6,661 nt of DNA, taken from assembly GCA_035647175.1 (NCBI GenBank), contig DASRNX010000101.1, positions 1 to 6,661 of the forward strand, written 5' to 3'. The stretch is from UBA3941 sp035647175 (GTDB lineage: Bacteria > Bacillota > Clostridia > Caldicoprobacterales > UBA3941). The notes below the pieces were generated by a model. It made no database searches. It was not told the origin of the DNA and saw nothing but the letters and a program-made list of their open reading frames with translations. Shown here one piece after another: positions 4,826 to 6,661 of the stretch (position 1 is its first letter; the number at the start of each line of letters is the position of its first letter). The translations under genes were made by a program, and so were the position numbers.

Positions 4826-6628
4826 ATGAATGACAAGATGACCACTAACCAAAAGTTGTTAGATTGGGTTAAAGAGATGGCCGAAATGTGCCAGCCTGAC
4901 AAGATCTATTGGTGTGACGGCTCGGAAGAAGAAAACGATCGTCTACTTAAGGAAATGGTGGACAGTGGTGCGGCGGTGGAGCTGGACCCTGAGAAAAAAC
5001 CGGGTTGCTATCTTTTCCGGAGCGACCCCTCTGATGTAGCTCGTGTTGAGGATAGAACCTATATATCCTCCAAGAATAAAGAAGATGCAGGGCCGACCAA
5101 TAACTGGGTTGACCCCACTGAATTAAAGAATACCATGAAGGAATTATATTCTGGTTGTATGAAGGGTAGAACGATGTATGTCATTCCCTTCTCCATGGGT
5201 CCTGTAGGTTCACCCGCTTCAAAGATCGGGGTAGAACTGACGGATAGTCCCTATGTTGTTACCAATATGCGGATTATGACCCGTATGGGCAAAGAAGTTT
5301 TGGATGTTCTTGGGGACGGCGAATTTGTACCCTGCCTTCATTCAGTAGGTGCCCCATTAGCTGAAGGCGAAAAAGACGTCCCTTGGCCTTGTGCCCCTAT
5401 GGAACAAAAGTATATAAGCCAATTCCCGGAAGATCGGACAATTTGGTCCTACGGCTCCGGCTATGGCGGAAACGCACTGCTTGGCAAAAAATGTTTTGCC
5501 CTCAGAATCGCTTCCGTCCAAGCCAGGGATGAGGGTTGGTTGGCTGAGCATATGCTTATACTCAAGCTTACAAGCCCCGAAGGCGAAGTTAAATATGTTA
5601 CCGGAGCCTTCCCCAGCGCATGCGGAAAGACCAATCTGGCTATGCTTATACCTACAATTCCGGGTTGGAAGGTTGAAACAATTGGCGACGATATCGCCTG
5701 GATGAGATTCGGAGAGGACGGCCGTCTGTATGCCATCAATCCTGAAGCCGGGTTCTTCGGCGTTGCCCCCGGTACCTCCATGGATTCCAATCCAAATGCT
5801 ATGCACAGCATAGAAAAGAATACGATATACACCAATGTCGCCCTAACCGACGACGGGGATGTCTGGTGGGAGGGCATCGGTTCCGATGCACCGGACCATC
5901 TCATAGATTGGCATGGTAATGATTGGACTCCGGGTAGCGATAGGCCTGCAGCCCATCCTAACGCGCGCTTCACCGCTCCCGCAAGCCAATGTCCAGTAAT
6001 CGCCCCAGAATGGGAAGACCCTGCGGGAGTGCCTATCTCGGCAATCCTAATCGGCGGACGCCGACCAAGCACGATTCCCCTAGTACATGAGAGCTTTGAT
6101 TGGGAGCATGGCGTTTTCATGGGTTCCATCATGGGCTCTGAGATTACAGCCGCCGCTATATCCGATAATATCGGTCAGGTTAGACGCGATCCCTTCGCTA
6201 TGTTGCCTTTCTGTGGCTATCACATGGGAGATTACCTAAACCATTGGCTGACCATCGGTAAGAACGCTGATACCGACAAGCTGCCCAAGTTATTCTATGT
6301 GAACTGGTTCCGCAGAGACGATGATGGGAATTGGTTATGGCCAGGATTTGGTGAGAATAGCCGAGTGCTAAAATGGGTATTCGAAAGAACATCCGGTCAA
6401 GGCGAGGCAGTAAAGACACCTATTGGCTATATGCCTACCCCGGATGCTATTGACACTGAAGGCTTGGACGTCAGCGAGGCCGATATGGAAGAGCTCCTGG
6501 ACGTTAACAAGGAACAATGGCTGAGGGAAGTAGAATCCATAAAAGAATATTATAAGATGTATGAGGATAAGTTACCTCAGGAATTGGCCCAGCAGCTGGA
6601 GGCCTTGGAAGAGCGTCTTCGCAGCTGA
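4826..6628 (+). CDS. pckG: Phosphoenolpyruvate carboxykinase (GTP)
   Basis: This 600-residue protein matches the GTP-dependent carboxykinase family (EC 4.1.1.32): oxaloacetate + GTP to PEP + GDP + CO2. It acts in the cytoplasm for gluconeogenesis or, in reverse, in anaplerotic carbon fixation. Residues line up with the rat cytosolic enzyme at a nearly constant offset of 22: Tyr213 (Tyr235), Lys222 (Lys244) and His242 (His264) of the metal/substrate site, P-loop FPSACGKT (262-269) with the reactive Cys266 (Cys288), and Asp289 (Asp311). The guanine pocket is Phe495, Trp503 and Phe508 (Phe517, Phe525, Phe530), so one Phe is Trp here. The mobile lid lies near 442-452, before 'RRDPFAMLPFCGYHMGDYLN'. 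No site residue that I checked is lost. The ATG is preceded by AAAGGTG (4812-4818) at 7 bases. It is monocistronic as far as the window shows, and its gene symbol is also written pckA in some genomes. Confidence 0.97.
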   Translation: MNDKMTTNQKLLDWVKEMAEMCQPDKIYWCDGSEEENDRLLKEMVDSGAAVELDPEKKPGCYLFRSDPSDVARVEDRTYISSKNKEDAGPTNNWVDPTELKNTMKELYSGCMKGRTMYVIPFSMGPVGSPASKIGVELTDSPYVVTNMRIMTRMGKEVLDVLGDGEFVPCLHSVGAPLAEGEKDVPWPCAPMEQKYISQFPEDRTIWSYGSGYGGNALLGKKCFALRIASVQARDEGWLAEHMLILKLTSPEGEVKYVTGAFPSACGKTNLAMLIPTIPGWKVETIGDDIAWMRFGEDGRLYAINPEAGFFGVAPGTSMDSNPNAMHSIEKNTIYTNVALTDDGDVWWEGIGSDAPDHLIDWHGNDWTPGSDRPAAHPNARFTAPASQCPVIAPEWEDPAGVPISAILIGGRRPSTIPLVHESFDWEHGVFMGSIMGSEITAAAISDNIGQVRRDPFAMLPFCGYHMGDYLNHWLTIGKNADTDKLPKLFYVNWFRRDDDGNWLWPGFGENSRVLKWVFERTSGQGEAVKTPIGYMPTPDAIDTEGLDVSEADMEELLDVNKEQWLREVESIKEYYKMYEDKLPQELAQQLEALEERLRS

Positions 6629-6661
6629 CAATTTAGCGCATTGTGCCGGTTAGACATATAA

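Noticed and set aside
5461..6132. Minus-strand 223-codon open frame inside the PEP carboxykinase gene
   Set aside because: Fully covered by a gene with intact active-site motifs; composition is that of a shadow frame.
1..6661. CRISPR array, tRNA or rRNA genes, insertion sequence ends
   Set aside because: No regularly spaced repeats, no cloverleaf or rRNA sequence and no transposase were seen on either strand.

Overview
The window most likely comes from a Firmicute of the class Clostridia. The evidence is the strong AGGAGG-type ribosome binding sites, the wide use of ATA, AGG and AGA codons, mid-range GC with AT-rich promoter regions, and an FtsH of a type I associate with clostridia. This placement is inference; no rRNA or other marker gene is present.

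Layout. Positions 1-1681 are on the minus strand: a serine hydrolase of the beta-lactamase/penicillin-binding-protein-like family that runs off the left edge (1-724), and a complete creatininase-family amidohydrolase (875-1681). The 356-base gap at 1682-2037 is a divergent control region. It holds a weak minus-strand promoter with a long, partly self-complementary leader for the creatininase gene, an 11-bp direct repeat, and a good extended -10 promoter on the plus strand followed at once by a perfect 15-bp inverted repeat. That promoter drives a two-gene operon: a MarR-family regulator (2038-2493, GTG start) and an FtsH membrane AAA+ zinc protease (2486-4333). The two genes overlap by 8 bp, and a terminator hairpin follows ftsH. 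The 492-base gap at 4334-4825 has no gene. Its first part (about 4380-4640) looks like the 5' (domain I) part of a group II intron without a reverse transcriptase or visible catalytic domain V. Its second part is very AT-rich and holds two inverted repeats and the likely promoter of the last gene. Positions 4826-6628 encode a complete GTP-dependent phosphoenolpyruvate carboxykinase. I see nothing in the last 33 bases.

How the parts relate. The clearest functional unit is marR-ftsH: a regulator that probably represses its own promoter and is translationally coupled to a membrane quality-control protease. The two minus-strand hydrolases may form a second transcription unit, but their substrates cannot be read from the sequence. 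PEP carboxykinase is a stand-alone central-metabolism gene. I see no convincing new defence or mobile system. The points most worth a second look are the orphan structured RNA after ftsH, the marR operator with its coupled protease, and the symmetric AT-rich DNA upstream of the carboxykinase.
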